Source of the DNA: Palauibacter sp965207805 | Lineage (GTDB): Bacteria > Gemmatimonadota > Gemmatimonadetes > Palauibacterales > Palauibacteraceae | Length of the DNA: 64,000 bases | Direction: 5' to 3' | NCBI GenBank assembly: GCA_965207805.1 | Contig: OZ242312.1 | Coordinates: 1,178,001-1,242,000, forward strand | In this document: piece after piece, positions 32,607 to 42,999 of the stretch | Numbering within the stretch: position 1 is the first letter of the stretch | Layout of the letters: each line of letters opens with the position of its first letter | Program-made: the position numbers and the translations under genes | The notes under the pieces: generated by a model | Database searches by the model: none | What the model saw: the letters and a program-made list of their open reading frames with translations, nothing else | Told to the model about the DNA's origin: nothing

Positions 32607-34403
32607 GTGCGCCTAACATATTGCAGCACCGTCGCTTACGGTCACACACTCTTACTTCCGCCCGAACTGGGCGGCCTTTCCAGCCTCGCGGCGCTGGAGC
32701 TCCCGTTCAACGACCTGACCGGGCCGATCCCGCCGGAACTGGGCGGCCTCTCCAACCTGGTCGTGCTGAGCCTCAGCTCCAACGAGCTGACGGGGCCGCT
32801 TCCGCCCGAACTGGGCGGCCTGTCCAGCCTGACGAACGCGTGGCTCGACCGCAACGACCTGACGGGGCCGATTCCGCCCGAACTGGGCGGCCTGTCCCGA
32901 CTCTCCCGGCTATCCCTCTACGACAACGACCTGACGGGGCCGATCCCCCCCGAACTGGGCCGCCTTTCCGGCCTCACGGCGCTATACCTCTACAACAACG
33001 AGCTGACGGGGCCGATCCCGCCGCAACTCGGCTCCCTCTCCCGGCTGCGCTGGCTGTGGGTCGTCGGGAACCGGTTGACTGGCCCGCTGCCGGCGGAACT
33101 GGGCGATCTTGCCTCGCTCCAACAGCTCCACCTGACGAACAACCCGGGACTGTCCGGGCCGCTGCCCGGGAGCTTGACGGCTCTGACCCGGCTGCAGGAA
33201 CTCCTGCTGAACGGCACGGAGCTGTGCGCGCTCGACGACGCCGATTTCCAGGACTGGCTGTCCCGGCTTCCGCTTGCACAGGTGCGGCGGTGCGAGGCGG
33301 CGCGCGGCGCGGGGGCGTACCTGACGCAGGCCGTGCAGTCGCAGGCGTTTCCCGTTCCCCTCGTCGCGGACGAAGCGGCGCTGCTGCGCGTCTTCGTGAC
33401 GGCCTCGCGCAGTACGAGCGAGGGCATCCCGCCGATGAAGGCGACGCTCTACGTCGACGGCGCTGTGACCTACGTCGCCGATATGCCCGGCTCTGAGACC
33501 CCGATCCCCACCGGCGTGGAGGACGCCGAAGGCGCGCTCAAGAAATCAGCGAACACCGAGATCCCGGGCTCCGTCATACAGCCGGGATTGGAGTTCGTCG
33601 TCGAGGTCGACCCCGCCAACCAACTGGATCCCGCGCTGGGCGTGACACGGCGGATCCCCGAGACGGGCCGTGCCAGGGTCCGCGTGGAGGCCGTGCCCGC
33701 GCTCGACCTCACGGTGGTGCCCTTCGTGTGGGCCGAGGGTTCCGATCTGTCCATCGTCGACATGGCCGAGGGCATGGCCGCGGATCCGCAGGGACACGAA
33801 CTGCTCTGGCATACGCGGACGCTGCTCCCGGTCCGGGACCTCGACGTGAAGGCCCACGAGCCCATCCTGACCTCGACCACGGACGTCTTCACCCTCTACC
33901 GAGAAACCGCCCTCGCCTGGACTCTGGAGGGCAGAATGGGCCGGTACATGGGCATCATGCCCGAATACGTCATCGGCGGGCAGTCGGGGATCGCCAGCAT
34001 CGGCGGTGGCTACAACTTCAGCGTGGCCGACCCCTTCGTGATCGGCCACGAAATCGGGCACAACCTGAGTCTCCGCCACGCACCGTGCGGCGGCGCCGGC
34101 GGTCCGGATCCGGCGTTTCCGCAGCCGGATGGGACGGTCGGCGACCGGGGATACGATGTCCGCGGCGGCGGGGCCCTCGTATCGCCTCACGCGGCGGACA
34201 TCATGTCCTACTGCGGGCCTCCGCGCTGGATCAGCGGCTACGGGTTCACGAAGGCAATGAACTATCGACTCGGGACCGAGACGGGCGCGAGCGCGTCCGC
34301 CGTGGCGTCCACCGCGGCCGCCCGCGCTCCCGCTCCCGCGGAAGCTTCCACGAGGACGCTCCTGTTGTGGGGCGGCGTCGACGCCGGGGGCGAGCCCTTC
34401 CTC
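32607..34403 (+). pseudogene. LRR-metzincin lipoprotein gene, truncated at both ends
   Basis: Seven plant-type LRRs, the shared linker (YLTQAVQSQAFPVPLVAD), and a peptidase with HEIGHNLSLRH at 34047-34079 and Met-turn DIMSYC. Compared with the paralogues at 16024 and 58299 it lacks signal peptide, BIG2 domains and the first cap, and after LLLWGGVDAGGEPFL it leaves the family sequence where LEPAFV is expected. The frame runs on to 34595 through antisense sequence of the next gene. No secretion signal remains, so it is probably dead. The 200 bases upstream contain no gene. Confidence 0.75.
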
Positions 34404-37400
34404 GCCCACCGCGATGCGTCGAGAGCCGACTGTAGGTGTCGAGCGACCCGCCGCCGAACGCCGCGAACCCATAGCCCGCCTCGGCGTCGAATCGTTGAGC
34501 CTGATCCAGACTTCGGCCGCCGTGCCCAGGCGTCGCGTAGGTGCCTTCCAGAAGCCGCCGCATGCTGCTCCGGTCCTGTCCGCTGGCCGGGCTGATCGCA
34601 AACCGGAACCCACGGTCCCTGACGCCGGGGTCCCAAGCCAGTCTGAGCGCGACGCCCCACTCCCTGTGGCCGGACGAACCGAACGCCATCCGGCCGTTCA
34701 CCGTCAGATCGACTGCGCTACCCGCATAGCCCACCGACGCGCCCGTCTCCACCCCGGCGCCGGTGTCGGCGTCGCCACCGTCGTAGCGTCCGCCCGCCTC
34801 CGCGCCGAGCCGGAGCCCGTTCGCCGTGTACGTGGCCTCCAGAAGCGCGCGCCCTCGCGTCGCGGCGCCCTCGGCCCCGTCCTCGCCCACGCTCATGCGC
34901 ACCCCGAACACGTCGCCGGTGAGACCGAGCCCGAACCCGCCGTGCCGTACGAGCGGCAGGCTAGCGCCACCGGAGACCATGTTGAGTGTGGCATCCATCG
35001 CGGGCGCCCCCGCATCGGTCTCCAACTGCCCTGTTCCGTAACCGGCCATGGCCCACAGTCCGAGCCAGGCGGAGGGCCGGAAGAACAGGTACGGGTGCAC
35101 TGTGGTCATCCCGTGGTCCAGAGTGCCTTCGATCGACCCGTTCATGTAGTCGAACTCCCCGCCCGTGCGCATCACGGACACGCCCAGGCGGGCCGCCGAA
35201 CCCACCTGCGCGTCGGCACCGACGGTGAGCGCCCGCATGCCGCCTTCATAGGAGAGTCGGCCGGGCTCGCCACGGAACCCCTGCGCAGCGCCCTCGCCCC
35301 ACACGCTGAACCGAGAGCTGGTTCCGTCCTGCGCGAGGCCCATGTTCGCGGAAAACGAGAGCTGCGGTAGCAGTCGCTCTACGGCTTCCTTTCCTGTCGG
35401 CCGCGCGTGGCGACCAACCGCCGCGCCAGCGTCCGGCCGCGGCCCCGCCAGCGACGTAAGCGCGCGGGCCGCCCACGCTCCGGCCGATCCCGTGGTGGAT
35501 GTGCGCGTCGATCCACCACGCATGGCGGCCTCCATCCGACCGCTGATCGCCCGGCGTGCACCCTCGGCCACCGAACGGCCGAGGACCGCGAGACCGACCT
35601 CCAGCGACTCGTCCAACCGCGCCGCGTCCGCGGCTCCGTTGACGATGTCGATCACGCTGGCGGCGATGGCGCCCGCTTTCACCGACTGCGGCAACTCGCC
35701 GAAGCCGAGTGTGTACTGCCCGACGCGCACTTCGGCGGGCGCCTCGAAGGTGAACGTCTGCATCGAGTCGCCTGGCGCGAACCGAAGGGTGGCAGGAACG
35801 CCGAGGTCGGCTATGCCGGCAGTGGTACCCGCGACCGTGACCGGCACGACGACTTCGCGGTCCGCCGCGGGTGACATCCGAACGGTCACTCCGGCGCTCG
35901 GCCCGCCGGCCGACGCCGTGTAGGAGGGCTCGGCGTACTCGACGGAGAGCGCTGCCCGCCGGGACTTCTCCGACATATCGGCCCCGATCTCGCTTACGAC
36001 CACAAACGCCTCCGAGGGCGCAACCCCCACGGCACCGGACGGCAGCGTCCCGAACGAGAGCGTCACCGTGTCGCCTGCCGCGAGGCCGACGGCACTCACC
36101 GACAGCGTCTGACCGGTGTCGCCCGGCTCGAACGTCACCGTCCGGGTCGCTGTCGCCGCGCTCCCGCCAATCGCGACCGGGATCGAGAGCGTCGCCGTGG
36201 CGGCCGGCGACAGCCCGACGGCGACATCGACCGAACCGCCCGCCGTCACCGAGTACGTCTCGGCACCGAAGGAAACCACCGGCGTTGTCGCGCCCACCGC
36301 CGGCACCGTGCGGCTCACCGCGCGCTTGTTCGGTCCGTGTCCGTCTGCATACGTAAACACGGCACGCAGCCACATACCCTCGTCTGCCGCGACCGGTGTG
36401 TAGAACCGCGTGTTCGCGCCCGAGATGTTCGTCCACGGCACACCGCCGGAGGCCGACCGCTGCCACTTGCGCTTCTTGCCCGCGTTCCGGGAACCATCTT
36501 GATCGGTCAGCACTGCGGACAGCTGTGAGCCCACCCGCGCCACGGCCTTGTCCAGCGTCACGACCCCCGGGTCGTCCGCGTTCGTCACGGAGATTGTCAC
36601 GGTCGCCGTATCTGCCAGCGTGCCGTCGCTCGCCACCACCTGCACCGTGAACGATGTGTTCCCGCTCTCGTAATCGAGCGTCACGCCACTCCCGACCGTG
36701 ATCTGGCCCGTCGATCCGTCGATCTCGAACGACGATGCGTCACCGCCCACCGCGAGACTGTACGCCAGGACGTCGTCGTTGCCGTCGCTCGCCGTCACCG
36801 GACCTCCGACATCGGTCCCTGCCGCCGAGTTCTCGGCCACCGCCCGCTCCACCGCCGCCGGGCTGTACACCGGCGCCACGTTCGGCCCCGTCACGCCTAC
36901 CGCGTTACTCTCCGCGAGCTTGCCCGCCCCATGGCCGTCGGTGTAGCTGAACGCCGCCCGCAGCCTTGTTCCCTTATCGCTTGCAGTCGGCGTGTAGGAC
37001 TTCGCGGTTGCCCCCGCGATATCCGTCCAGGTCGTACCCCCGTCGGCCGAACTCTGCCAGGCGATCGTCGTGGCTTGCGCGTCCGGTACATCCTCGTCGG
37101 AGAGGGTCGCCGTGATCGCCGTTCCGACCCGGGCCACGGCCGCGTCCAGCGTTACGGTGCCCGGCTCATCCTCGTTCGTCACGGAAATCGTCACCGTCGC
37201 CGTGTCGGCCAGCGTTCCGTCGCTCGCTACCGCCTGCACCGTGAACGACGTGTTCCCGCCCTCGTAGTCCAGCACCGTCCCGCTCCCGACCGTGATCTGC
37301 CCCGTCGATCCATCGATCTCGAACGACGCCCCGTCCCCGCCCGCCGCGAAACTGTACGCCAGCGCGTCGTTGTTGCCGTCGCTTGCCGTCACCGGCGCCC

Positions 37401-40400
37401 CGACATCGGTCCCTGTCGCCGAGTTCTCAGCCACCGATCGGGTGAGGGCGTCTGAACTGAACGCAGGTGCCACGTTCGCCGCCGTCACCCGCACCGCCGA
37501 GCTCTCCGCCTGCTTGTTCGGCCCATGGCCGTCCGTGTACGTGAACACGGCCTTCAGCCACATCCCCTCATCGCTCGCCACCGGCGTGTAGAACCGCGTG
37601 GTTGCACCCGAGATGTCCGCCCAGCCCGTGCTGCCGTCGGCCGACCGCTGCCACTTGCGCGTCTTGCCCGCGTTCTGGGAACCGTCCTGATCGGAGAGCG
37701 TTGCCGACAGACGCACACCCACGCGCGCCACGCTGGCGTCCAGCGTCACGACCCCCGGGTCATCCGCGTCCGTTACACTGATCGTCACCGTCGCCGTGTC
37801 GGCCAGCATCCCATCGCTTGCCACGACCTGAACCGTCAGCGACGTGCTCCCGCTCTCGTAGTCGAGATCCGCGGAGCTCCCTACCGTGATCTGACCCGTT
37901 GATCCTTCGATCGCGAACGACGATTCGTTCCCGCCCGATCCGAAGCTGTAGTTCAGAGCATCGTCATTGCCGTCGGTCGCGGTCACCGGTGCCCCCACGT
38001 CCGTCCCGGCCGCGGAGTTCTCCGGTATCGTTCGCTGCACTGTGGCCGGGAACACCGGCGCCTCGTTCGCCGCCGTCACGCGTAGCGCCGCACTCTCCGC
38101 ACGCTTGTTCGGTCCGTGGCCGTCCGTGTACGCGAACACGGCCTTCAGCCACATCCCCTCGTCGCCCGCCACAGGTGTGTAGAACCGGGTCGTTGCGCCC
38201 GAGATGTCCGCCCACCCCCTGCTGCCGTCGGCCGACCGCTGCCACTTGCGCGTCTTGCCCGCTTCCTGCGAGCCATCCTGGTCCGTGAGCGTTGCCGTCA
38301 ACTGGACGCCCACCCGAGCGACGCTCGCGTCCAGCGTGACGGCCCCGGGGTCGTCCGCGTTCGTCACGCCGATCGTCACCGTCGCCGTATCGGCCAGCGT
38401 CCCATCGCTCGCCACGACCTGCACCGTGAACGACGTGTTTCCGCTCTCGTAGTCCAGATCCGCCGAACTCCCGACCGTGATCTGGCCTGTCGACCCGTCG
38501 ATTTCGAACGATGACTCATCGCCGCCGGTCGCGAAGCTGTAGGCCAGTGCGTTGTTGTCCGCGTCGGTCGCCGTCACCGGCGCCCCCACGTTCGTCCCCG
38601 CGGCGGAGTTCTCCGCCACCGTCCTCTGGAGGGCGGCCGGACTAAACGCCGGAGCCCGGCTGGAGGACGCCACCGTCACCGCAAACAGCTGGTCCGCGCT
38701 GCCTTCGTGACCGTCCGCGGCCGTCACCGTCACATCGGCACTGCCGAGTGCGTCACCTGTGAACTCCACGACGCTTCCGGTCACGCTGGCCGTTATGACG
38801 GACGAATCCGACCAGACTACCGTGTACGTCAGGGCGTCCCCGTCGGCATCCGAGAAGTAGGTGGCCACGTTCACGCTGCTGCTGCCGCCGACGGTCACGG
38901 ACTGGTCCGCGATGCTGCCGACGAGTGCGGGAATCTGATTGGGAACCGTCACGGTGAACGCCTGTTTGGCCGTCCCGCCGTGACCGTCGGAGGCCGTAAC
39001 GGCCACCGTGGCGCTACCGCGGGCATCGCCGCTGAACTCGACCGCGTTCCCGTTCACGCTCACGGTGACCACCGTCGAGTCTGTCCACTCGACCGTGTAG
39101 CTCAACGGATCGGAGTCCGCATCGGTGAAGTGTCCCGACACGTCCACGCTGCCGCTGCCGCCGACGGTCACGGACTGGTCGGCGATGCTGCCGACCGCTG
39201 TCGGCACCTGATTCGCCACCGTCACGGCGAACGCCTGTCCGGCCGTCCCGCCGTGGCCATCGGAGGCTGTGACGGTCACCGTGGCGCTGCTGCGGGCATC
39301 GCCGCTGAACTCCACCGCGTTCCCGTTCACGCTCACCGTGACCACCGTGGAGTCCGTCCACTCGACCGTGTAGCTCAACGGGTCGGAGTCCGCGTCCGTG
39401 AAGTGTCCCGACACGTCCACGCTACCGCTGCCGCCCACCGTTACGGACTGGTTCGCGATGCTCCCCACCGCCGTCGGCACCCGGTTCGCCACCGTCACCT
39501 TGAACGCTTGTTCGGCCGCCCCGCCGTGGCCGTCGGAAGCGGTAACGGTCACCGTGGCGCTGCCTTGGGCATCGCCGCTGAACTCTACCGCGTTCCCGTT
39601 CATGCTCGCGGTGACCGCCGTGGAGTCGGTCCACTCGACCGTGTAGCTCAACGGGTCGGAGTCCGCGTCCGTAAAATACTCCGACACGTCCACACTGCCG
39701 CTGCCGCCAACCGTCACGGACTGGTTGGCGACGCTGCCGACCGGCGTCGGCACCCGGTTCGTCACCGTCACCTTGAACGCCTGTTCGGCCGTGCCGCCGT
39801 GACCGTCGGAGGCGGTAACGGTCACGGTGGCGCTGCCGCGGACATCGCCCTCGAACTCCACCACGCTGCCCGTCACGCTCACCGTCAGCGCCGAGGAATC
39901 CGACCAAGCTACCGCGTAGGCCAAGGCGTCTCCGTCGGCGTCCGAAAAGTAGGGCGCTACGTTCACGCTCCCGCTCCCGCCGAGGGTTACCGACTGGTCC
40001 GCGACGCTGCCGACGCCCGCGGGAGGCCGGTTGGGGACCGTCACCGTAAACGTCTGCTCCGCCGTCGCACCATGCCCGTCGGAGGCCGTTACCGTCACGT
40101 CTGCACTGCCGCGGGTCACCCCCCGAAACTGGACGCGGCTCCCGCTCACGCTAACCGTCACAACCGAGGAGTCCGTCCATACGACGGCGTAACTCAGCTG
40201 ATCCGAGTCCGCGTCCGTGAAATAACTCGACATGTTCACACTCCGACTAATGCCGAGGAACACCGACAGGCCCGTGATGCTCCGAGAGGGCTTCGGTGGG
40301 CTGTTCCCCACGGTCACCGTGAACTGCTGACTTGCTGTTCCGCCGTCTCCGTCATCCGCCGTGACCGTCAGCACTCCCGTACCGCGGGACCGGCCCCTAA

Positions 40401-41028
40401 ACGTCACTTCGCTTCCCGTCGCGCTCCCGGTCACCACCGATGAGTTTGACGAGGAAACCGTGTACGTAAGTGGATCGCGGTCGGGATCTCTGAAGTTCGA
40501 TGACACGTCCACGCTACCGCTACTGCCGCCTGCCACCGACTGGGTACTTATCGTCCCTCGTGCCGCCGGCGCACGGTTCGTCACGGTCACTGTGAAACTC
40601 TGAGAAGTACCTTCCTCTACCTCCGCCTCTATAGACGTCACGGTTATTGTGGCGCTTCCACTCCGCACTCCGGTGAACGCGATGTTCGCGTAGTAGATCC
40701 CGTCGTTCTCGTACTCGTACCAATTCACCTTAGTGGTTACCACCGAAGTGTCGGATGAGGATGCCGTGAAGCCCGCTGAGTCGGTAGCTGCGAAGTACAA
40801 ATACGGGTTTATGCTGCCGGTCCCACGTCGAAATATGTTCTGTGCTGGTATGGTGCCCCAAGCCTCGACGCCCCGATTCAGATCCGATTCGGAGATCGCT
40901 AGGGTGTCAGCCGGCGAGTGAATCAGACCATCGTCGGCCACAGTTTCGAGTGCGAGTCCGCGGTTGGCACCAGATACGGATGAGGCGCCCGTTAGCAGCA
41001 GCCCGAAAACGGCCGCAATCCGAACCAT
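34246..41028 (-). CDS. Giant cadherin/Ig surface protein with autotransporter-like barrel, C-terminus altered
   Basis: About 2,260 residues. The ATG at 41028 opens a signal peptide (MVRIAAVFGLLLTGASSVSG). Order: an N-terminal Ig-like domain, seven 90-residue Ig/cadherin-like repeats (DADSDPLSYTVEW motif, about 130-770), four cadherin-type repeats each paired with a DGSTGWADISGA-type domain (to about 1575), two Calx-beta-like domains and a linker, then from about 1880 a C-terminal region that looks like an autotransporter-type outer-membrane barrel. After FGGGSLDTYSRL (near 34430) the frame runs into antisense of the convergent LRR gene and becomes Arg/Pro-rich, so the last barrel strands seem lost. 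It may fail to insert into the outer membrane. Confidence 0.8.
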   Translation of the reverse strand: MVRIAAVFGLLLTGASSVSGANRGLALETVADDGLIHSPADTLAISESDLNRGVEAWGTIPAQNIFRRGTGSINPYLYFAATDSAGFTASSSDTSVVTTKVNWYEYENDGIYYANIAFTGVRSGSATITVTSIEAEVEEGTSQSFTVTVTNRAPAARGTISTQSVAGGSSGSVDVSSNFRDPDRDPLTYTVSSSNSSVVTGSATGSEVTFRGRSRGTGVLTVTADDGDGGTASQQFTVTVGNSPPKPSRSITGLSVFLGISRSVNMSSYFTDADSDQLSYAVVWTDSSVVTVSVSGSRVQFRGVTRGSADVTVTASDGHGATAEQTFTVTVPNRPPAGVGSVADQSVTLGGSGSVNVAPYFSDADGDALAYAVAWSDSSALTVSVTGSVVEFEGDVRGSATVTVTASDGHGGTAEQAFKVTVTNRVPTPVGSVANQSVTVGGSGSVDVSEYFTDADSDPLSYTVEWTDSTAVTASMNGNAVEFSGDAQGSATVTVTASDGHGGAAEQAFKVTVANRVPTAVGSIANQSVTVGGSGSVDVSGHFTDADSDPLSYTVEWTDSTVVTVSVNGNAVEFSGDARSSATVTVTASDGHGGTAGQAFAVTVANQVPTAVGSIADQSVTVGGSGSVDVSGHFTDADSDPLSYTVEWTDSTVVTVSVNGNAVEFSGDARGSATVAVTASDGHGGTAKQAFTVTVPNQIPALVGSIADQSVTVGGSSSVNVATYFSDADGDALTYTVVWSDSSVITASVTGSVVEFTGDALGSADVTVTAADGHEGSADQLFAVTVASSSRAPAFSPAALQRTVAENSAAGTNVGAPVTATDADNNALAYSFATGGDESSFEIDGSTGQITVGSSADLDYESGNTSFTVQVVASDGTLADTATVTIGVTNADDPGAVTLDASVARVGVQLTATLTDQDGSQEAGKTRKWQRSADGSRGWADISGATTRFYTPVAGDEGMWLKAVFAYTDGHGPNKRAESAALRVTAANEAPVFPATVQRTIPENSAAGTDVGAPVTATDGNDDALNYSFGSGGNESSFAIEGSTGQITVGSSADLDYESGSTSLTVQVVASDGMLADTATVTISVTDADDPGVVTLDASVARVGVRLSATLSDQDGSQNAGKTRKWQRSADGSTGWADISGATTRFYTPVASDEGMWLKAVFTYTDGHGPNKQAESSAVRVTAANVAPAFSSDALTRSVAENSATGTDVGAPVTASDGNNDALAYSFAAGGDGASFEIDGSTGQITVGSGTVLDYEGGNTSFTVQAVASDGTLADTATVTISVTNEDEPGTVTLDAAVARVGTAITATLSDEDVPDAQATTIAWQSSADGGTTWTDIAGATAKSYTPTASDKGTRLRAAFSYTDGHGAGKLAESNAVGVTGPNVAPVYSPAAVERAVAENSAAGTDVGGPVTASDGNDDVLAYSLAVGGDASSFEIDGSTGQITVGSGVTLDYESGNTSFTVQVVASDGTLADTATVTISVTNADDPGVVTLDKAVARVGSQLSAVLTDQDGSRNAGKKRKWQRSASGGVPWTNISGANTRFYTPVAADEGMWLRAVFTYADGHGPNKRAVSRTVPAVGATTPVVSFGAETYSVTAGGSVDVAVGLSPAATATLSIPVAIGGSAATATRTVTFEPGDTGQTLSVSAVGLAAGDTVTLSFGTLPSGAVGVAPSEAFVVVSEIGADMSEKSRRAALSVEYAEPSYTASAGGPSAGVTVRMSPAADREVVVPVTVAGTTAGIADLGVPATLRFAPGDSMQTFTFEAPAEVRVGQYTLGFGELPQSVKAGAIAASVIDIVNGAADAARLDESLEVGLAVLGRSVAEGARRAISGRMEAAMRGGSTRTSTTGSAGAWAARALTSLAGPRPDAGAAVGRHARPTGKEAVERLLPQLSFSANMGLAQDGTSSRFSVWGEGAAQGFRGEPGRLSYEGGMRALTVGADAQVGSAARLGVSVMRTGGEFDYMNGSIEGTLDHGMTTVHPYLFFRPSAWLGLWAMAGYGTGQLETDAGAPAMDATLNMVSGGASLPLVRHGGFGLGLTGDVFGVRMSVGEDGAEGAATRGRALLEATYTANGLRLGAEAGGRYDGGDADTGAGVETGASVGYAGSAVDLTVNGRMAFGSSGHREWGVALRLAWDPGVRDRGFRFAISPASGQDRSSMRRLLEGTYATPGHGGRSLDQAQRFDAEAGYGFAAFGGGSLDTYSRLSTHRGGRGRARPRRRRRPTTGASSWKLPRERERGRPRWTPRRTRSRPSRSRVDSSLPS

Positions 41029-41244
41029 GGTTCGCGTGACCGAATGGGAATAGTTGCGGGCGGGGCCGCACGAAGGCCGAGCAGAACAGGTCGATGGCAT
41101 GGGGTGTATCCTCGCAACGGGAATCGAGCGTAGGCGTAAGGTGTGGTACGGATACGTCTGAAGAAGAGCGGCGCGAACGTAGCGACCACACCTTTAGTGG
41201 GCAAGCAAATCTGATGCAGGGACTCGACGAACATAATGTGACAC

Positions 41245-41280
41245 AAAAAAAGGGGGGTCGCGAATCCTTCGCCCCCCCTT
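41245..41280 (-). terminator. Rho-independent terminator, minus strand
   Basis: GGGGGG / CCCCCC stem with an inner CGAA-TCC-TTCG stem. Read on the minus strand a T7 run follows, with only short T runs on the other side. It would stop leftward transcription entering the cadherin gene. The remaining 41029-41486 interval has no gene I can support. Confidence 0.55.
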
Positions 41281-41486
41281 CTTACGTCCGTCAATAGTGA
41301 CGAGACGTCGCATGCGCCTGTGACGGATCGGGGCTACCTAGCCGTGATTCGTCACGGTCGTCCTCTCATGGCGGTCGGGTCGCGGGGAGGCCGAAGAAGG
41401 AGCAAGACGAGTGCAACGCCGCCGAGTCCGAGGTCGCGCCGCAGCCGCCGTCTTCATGACCTGTTGATCTCTTCCGCGATCTTTGT

Positions 41487-41858
41487 GTGACCGTGCCGAC
41501 ACGGCTAACGTTCACATGGCGGAACAGGGAGAAGACACCATTGGCGACCCGGGGAAACGCACAGGAAGAGAGGGCCGCGACCGTGGCCGAGTTGCGAAAC
41601 GCCGTCGAGACGATCCTCAGCGGCGTGGATCTACGGCTGAACCGTGTCGAGACCCGCTTGGACGAGCGCTACACCGAATTGCGAGAGTCCGTCCTGGCCA
41701 TGCGAGAACGCGCGGCCGACGACCGCGGCCACTACGACGACATGTTCAGCGCGGTCCATCGGCGCTTCGACCGGGTCGAGATACGCCTGGACGAGATCGA
41801 CCGCCGCCCCCCGAGGATCGGTTTCGGCGGTGGCGGCGAGGCCGGTCAACCCACCTGA
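41487..41858 (+). CDS. Small coiled-coil protein
   Basis: 123 residues from the GTG shown; a GTG at about 41583 with a better ribosome site (GGAAGAGAGG) is an alternative. The middle is one coiled coil (VAELRNAVETILSGV, LNRVETRLDERYTELRESV), then a Gly-rich tail. No family. First of several short coiled-coil proteins in this conserved-looking backbone segment. Confidence 0.5.
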   Translation: MTVPTRLTFTWRNREKTPLATRGNAQEERAATVAELRNAVETILSGVDLRLNRVETRLDERYTELRESVLAMRERAADDRGHYDDMFSAVHRRFDRVEIRLDEIDRRPPRIGFGGGGEAGQPT

Positions 41859-41904
41859 GGGTGCGGGGGGCGGGCAACGGGCGCTCGACGGAGGAGGAGG
41901 CGGC

Positions 41905-42198
41905 GTGAGCGGAGAAACCTATACCCCTTGGGACAGCGCCGAGTTTCTCGTTGATGACGAAGTGCGCATCGATTATCTGAAGGCCGCGCTGGCGGAGAAC
42001 GATCCGGAGTTTTTCGCGAAGGCGGTCGGCAACGTCGCCCGCGCCATGGGCATGACTACGGTCGCCAAGGGAGCGCGACTGGGCCGTCCGAGCCTGTACA
42101 AGTCACTATCCGGCGAGCGCGATCCGCGGCTCGGTACGGTGATGAGGGTTCTTGACGCGTTGGGCGTTCGCCTCACCGTCGCCCCCGGACCGGTCTGA
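41905..42198 (+). CDS. HigA-type antitoxin-like HTH protein, no toxin partner
   Basis: 97 residues, GTG after GGAGGAGGAGG. The segment EVRIDYLKAALAENDPEFF followed by VAKGARLGRPSLYKSLSGE and a C-terminal VLDALGVRL is that of the addiction-module antidote family (COG3636), which pairs with RelE/HigB-like toxins. No such toxin is encoded on either side. It may be a solitary regulator or a remnant of a pair. Confidence 0.75.
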   Translation: MSGETYTPWDSAEFLVDDEVRIDYLKAALAENDPEFFAKAVGNVARAMGMTTVAKGARLGRPSLYKSLSGERDPRLGTVMRVLDALGVRLTVAPGPV

Positions 42199-42310
42199 CG
42201 CCAACAGCGGGGCGGTTGATGCCCCGTTGATGGCCGACGCCACCTTTGAGCAGAGACCGGAGGGAACTACGTTTCGATAACGAGTTGCGATATGAGGAGG
42301 AGGGTGCCGC

Positions 42311-42541
42311 GTGAACTGGGAATCGGTCCTGCCGATGATGACCGTGTTCGCCATGCTGGTGGGCTCGGTCTGGACGATGACGAAACTGTTCGCGCAACCG
42401 CTCGAGCGGCACCTGGACCGGCTCGGCCGGCGCATCGATCGGCTGGAGGGCAGGATGAACGAGGGGTTTGCGCGACGCAGCGAAGACATTCGCGCCCTCG
42501 GCACGCCACCGCCCCCGGAACCGCCCCGGACGACCCGCTGA
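42311..42541 (+). CDS. Short membrane-anchored coiled-coil protein
   Basis: 76 residues, GTG start after GAGGAGG. One N-terminal transmembrane helix (LPMMTVFAMLVGSVWTM), then a coiled coil (HLDRLGRRIDRLEGRMNEGF) and a Pro-rich end. Similar layout to the proteins at 42706 and 46391. Unknown role. Confidence 0.55.
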   Translation: MNWESVLPMMTVFAMLVGSVWTMTKLFAQPLERHLDRLGRRIDRLEGRMNEGFARRSEDIRALGTPPPPEPPRTTR

Positions 42542-42705
42542 CCCTTCGTCTGCGGGTTACGTGGCGGGTGTTCCGGCGTTATCATGGCCCGCCGCCGGCG
42601 GTCTGCGCGGCCGTGCGCGGGGAAACTCCGGTACGGGCGGCCTCGTAGGTTCGTTTCGCCGATGGTGGCCGGTTCCGGGTGGTACCAGTTGCGGCAAGGA
42701 CGGCG

Positions 42706-42999
42706 ATGAGCGTCTTCGTCTTCATCATCATCATCGTGGCGCTCGTCACGTTCGGGGAAGTGGCCCAGAAGTGGTTCGCGGCCCGCCCCTCGCCCACGCC
42801 GGTGGAACCCGGCCGGGACGACGAGATCGAGCGTCTGCGCGAACATGTTGCGCTGCTGGCGAACCAGGTGGACCAGTTGACGGAGGAGCAGCGCTTCATG
42901 ACCCGCCTCCTCGAGGGCGGCGGGCTCGCGGGCGGGGCGCCATCGGATGAGTCTCGCCCGGAAGGGCGACCCGATTCACGACTGCGGGGACCGAGCTGA
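42706..42999 (+). CDS. PspB/C-like small membrane protein of the psp cluster
   Basis: 97 residues. Starts with a transmembrane helix (MSVFVFIIIIVALVTFGEVA), followed by an acidic coiled coil (DDEIERLREHVALLANQVDQ). The layout resembles PspB (short TM plus coiled coil), and it stands just ahead of pspA, overlapping the next gene by one base. The PspB comparison is by layout and context, not sequence motif. Confidence 0.6.
   Translation: MSVFVFIIIIVALVTFGEVAQKWFAARPSPTPVEPGRDDEIERLREHVALLANQVDQLTEEQRFMTRLLEGGGLAGGAPSDESRPEGRPDSRLRGPS

Noticed and set aside
34403..34595. C-terminal extension of the LRR-metzincin frame
   Set aside because: It translates the antisense of the convergent cadherin gene and matches nothing in the paralogues.
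38707..40443. 578-codon His/Arg-rich plus-strand frame
   Set aside because: Periodic antisense of the Ig repeats of the cadherin-like gene; no start context or signal.
41304..41460. Minus-strand fragment ending LGLGGVALVLLLLRPP
   Set aside because: It looks like a C-terminal membrane anchor, but a stop lies 13 codons before the hydrophobic stretch and no gene body is present.
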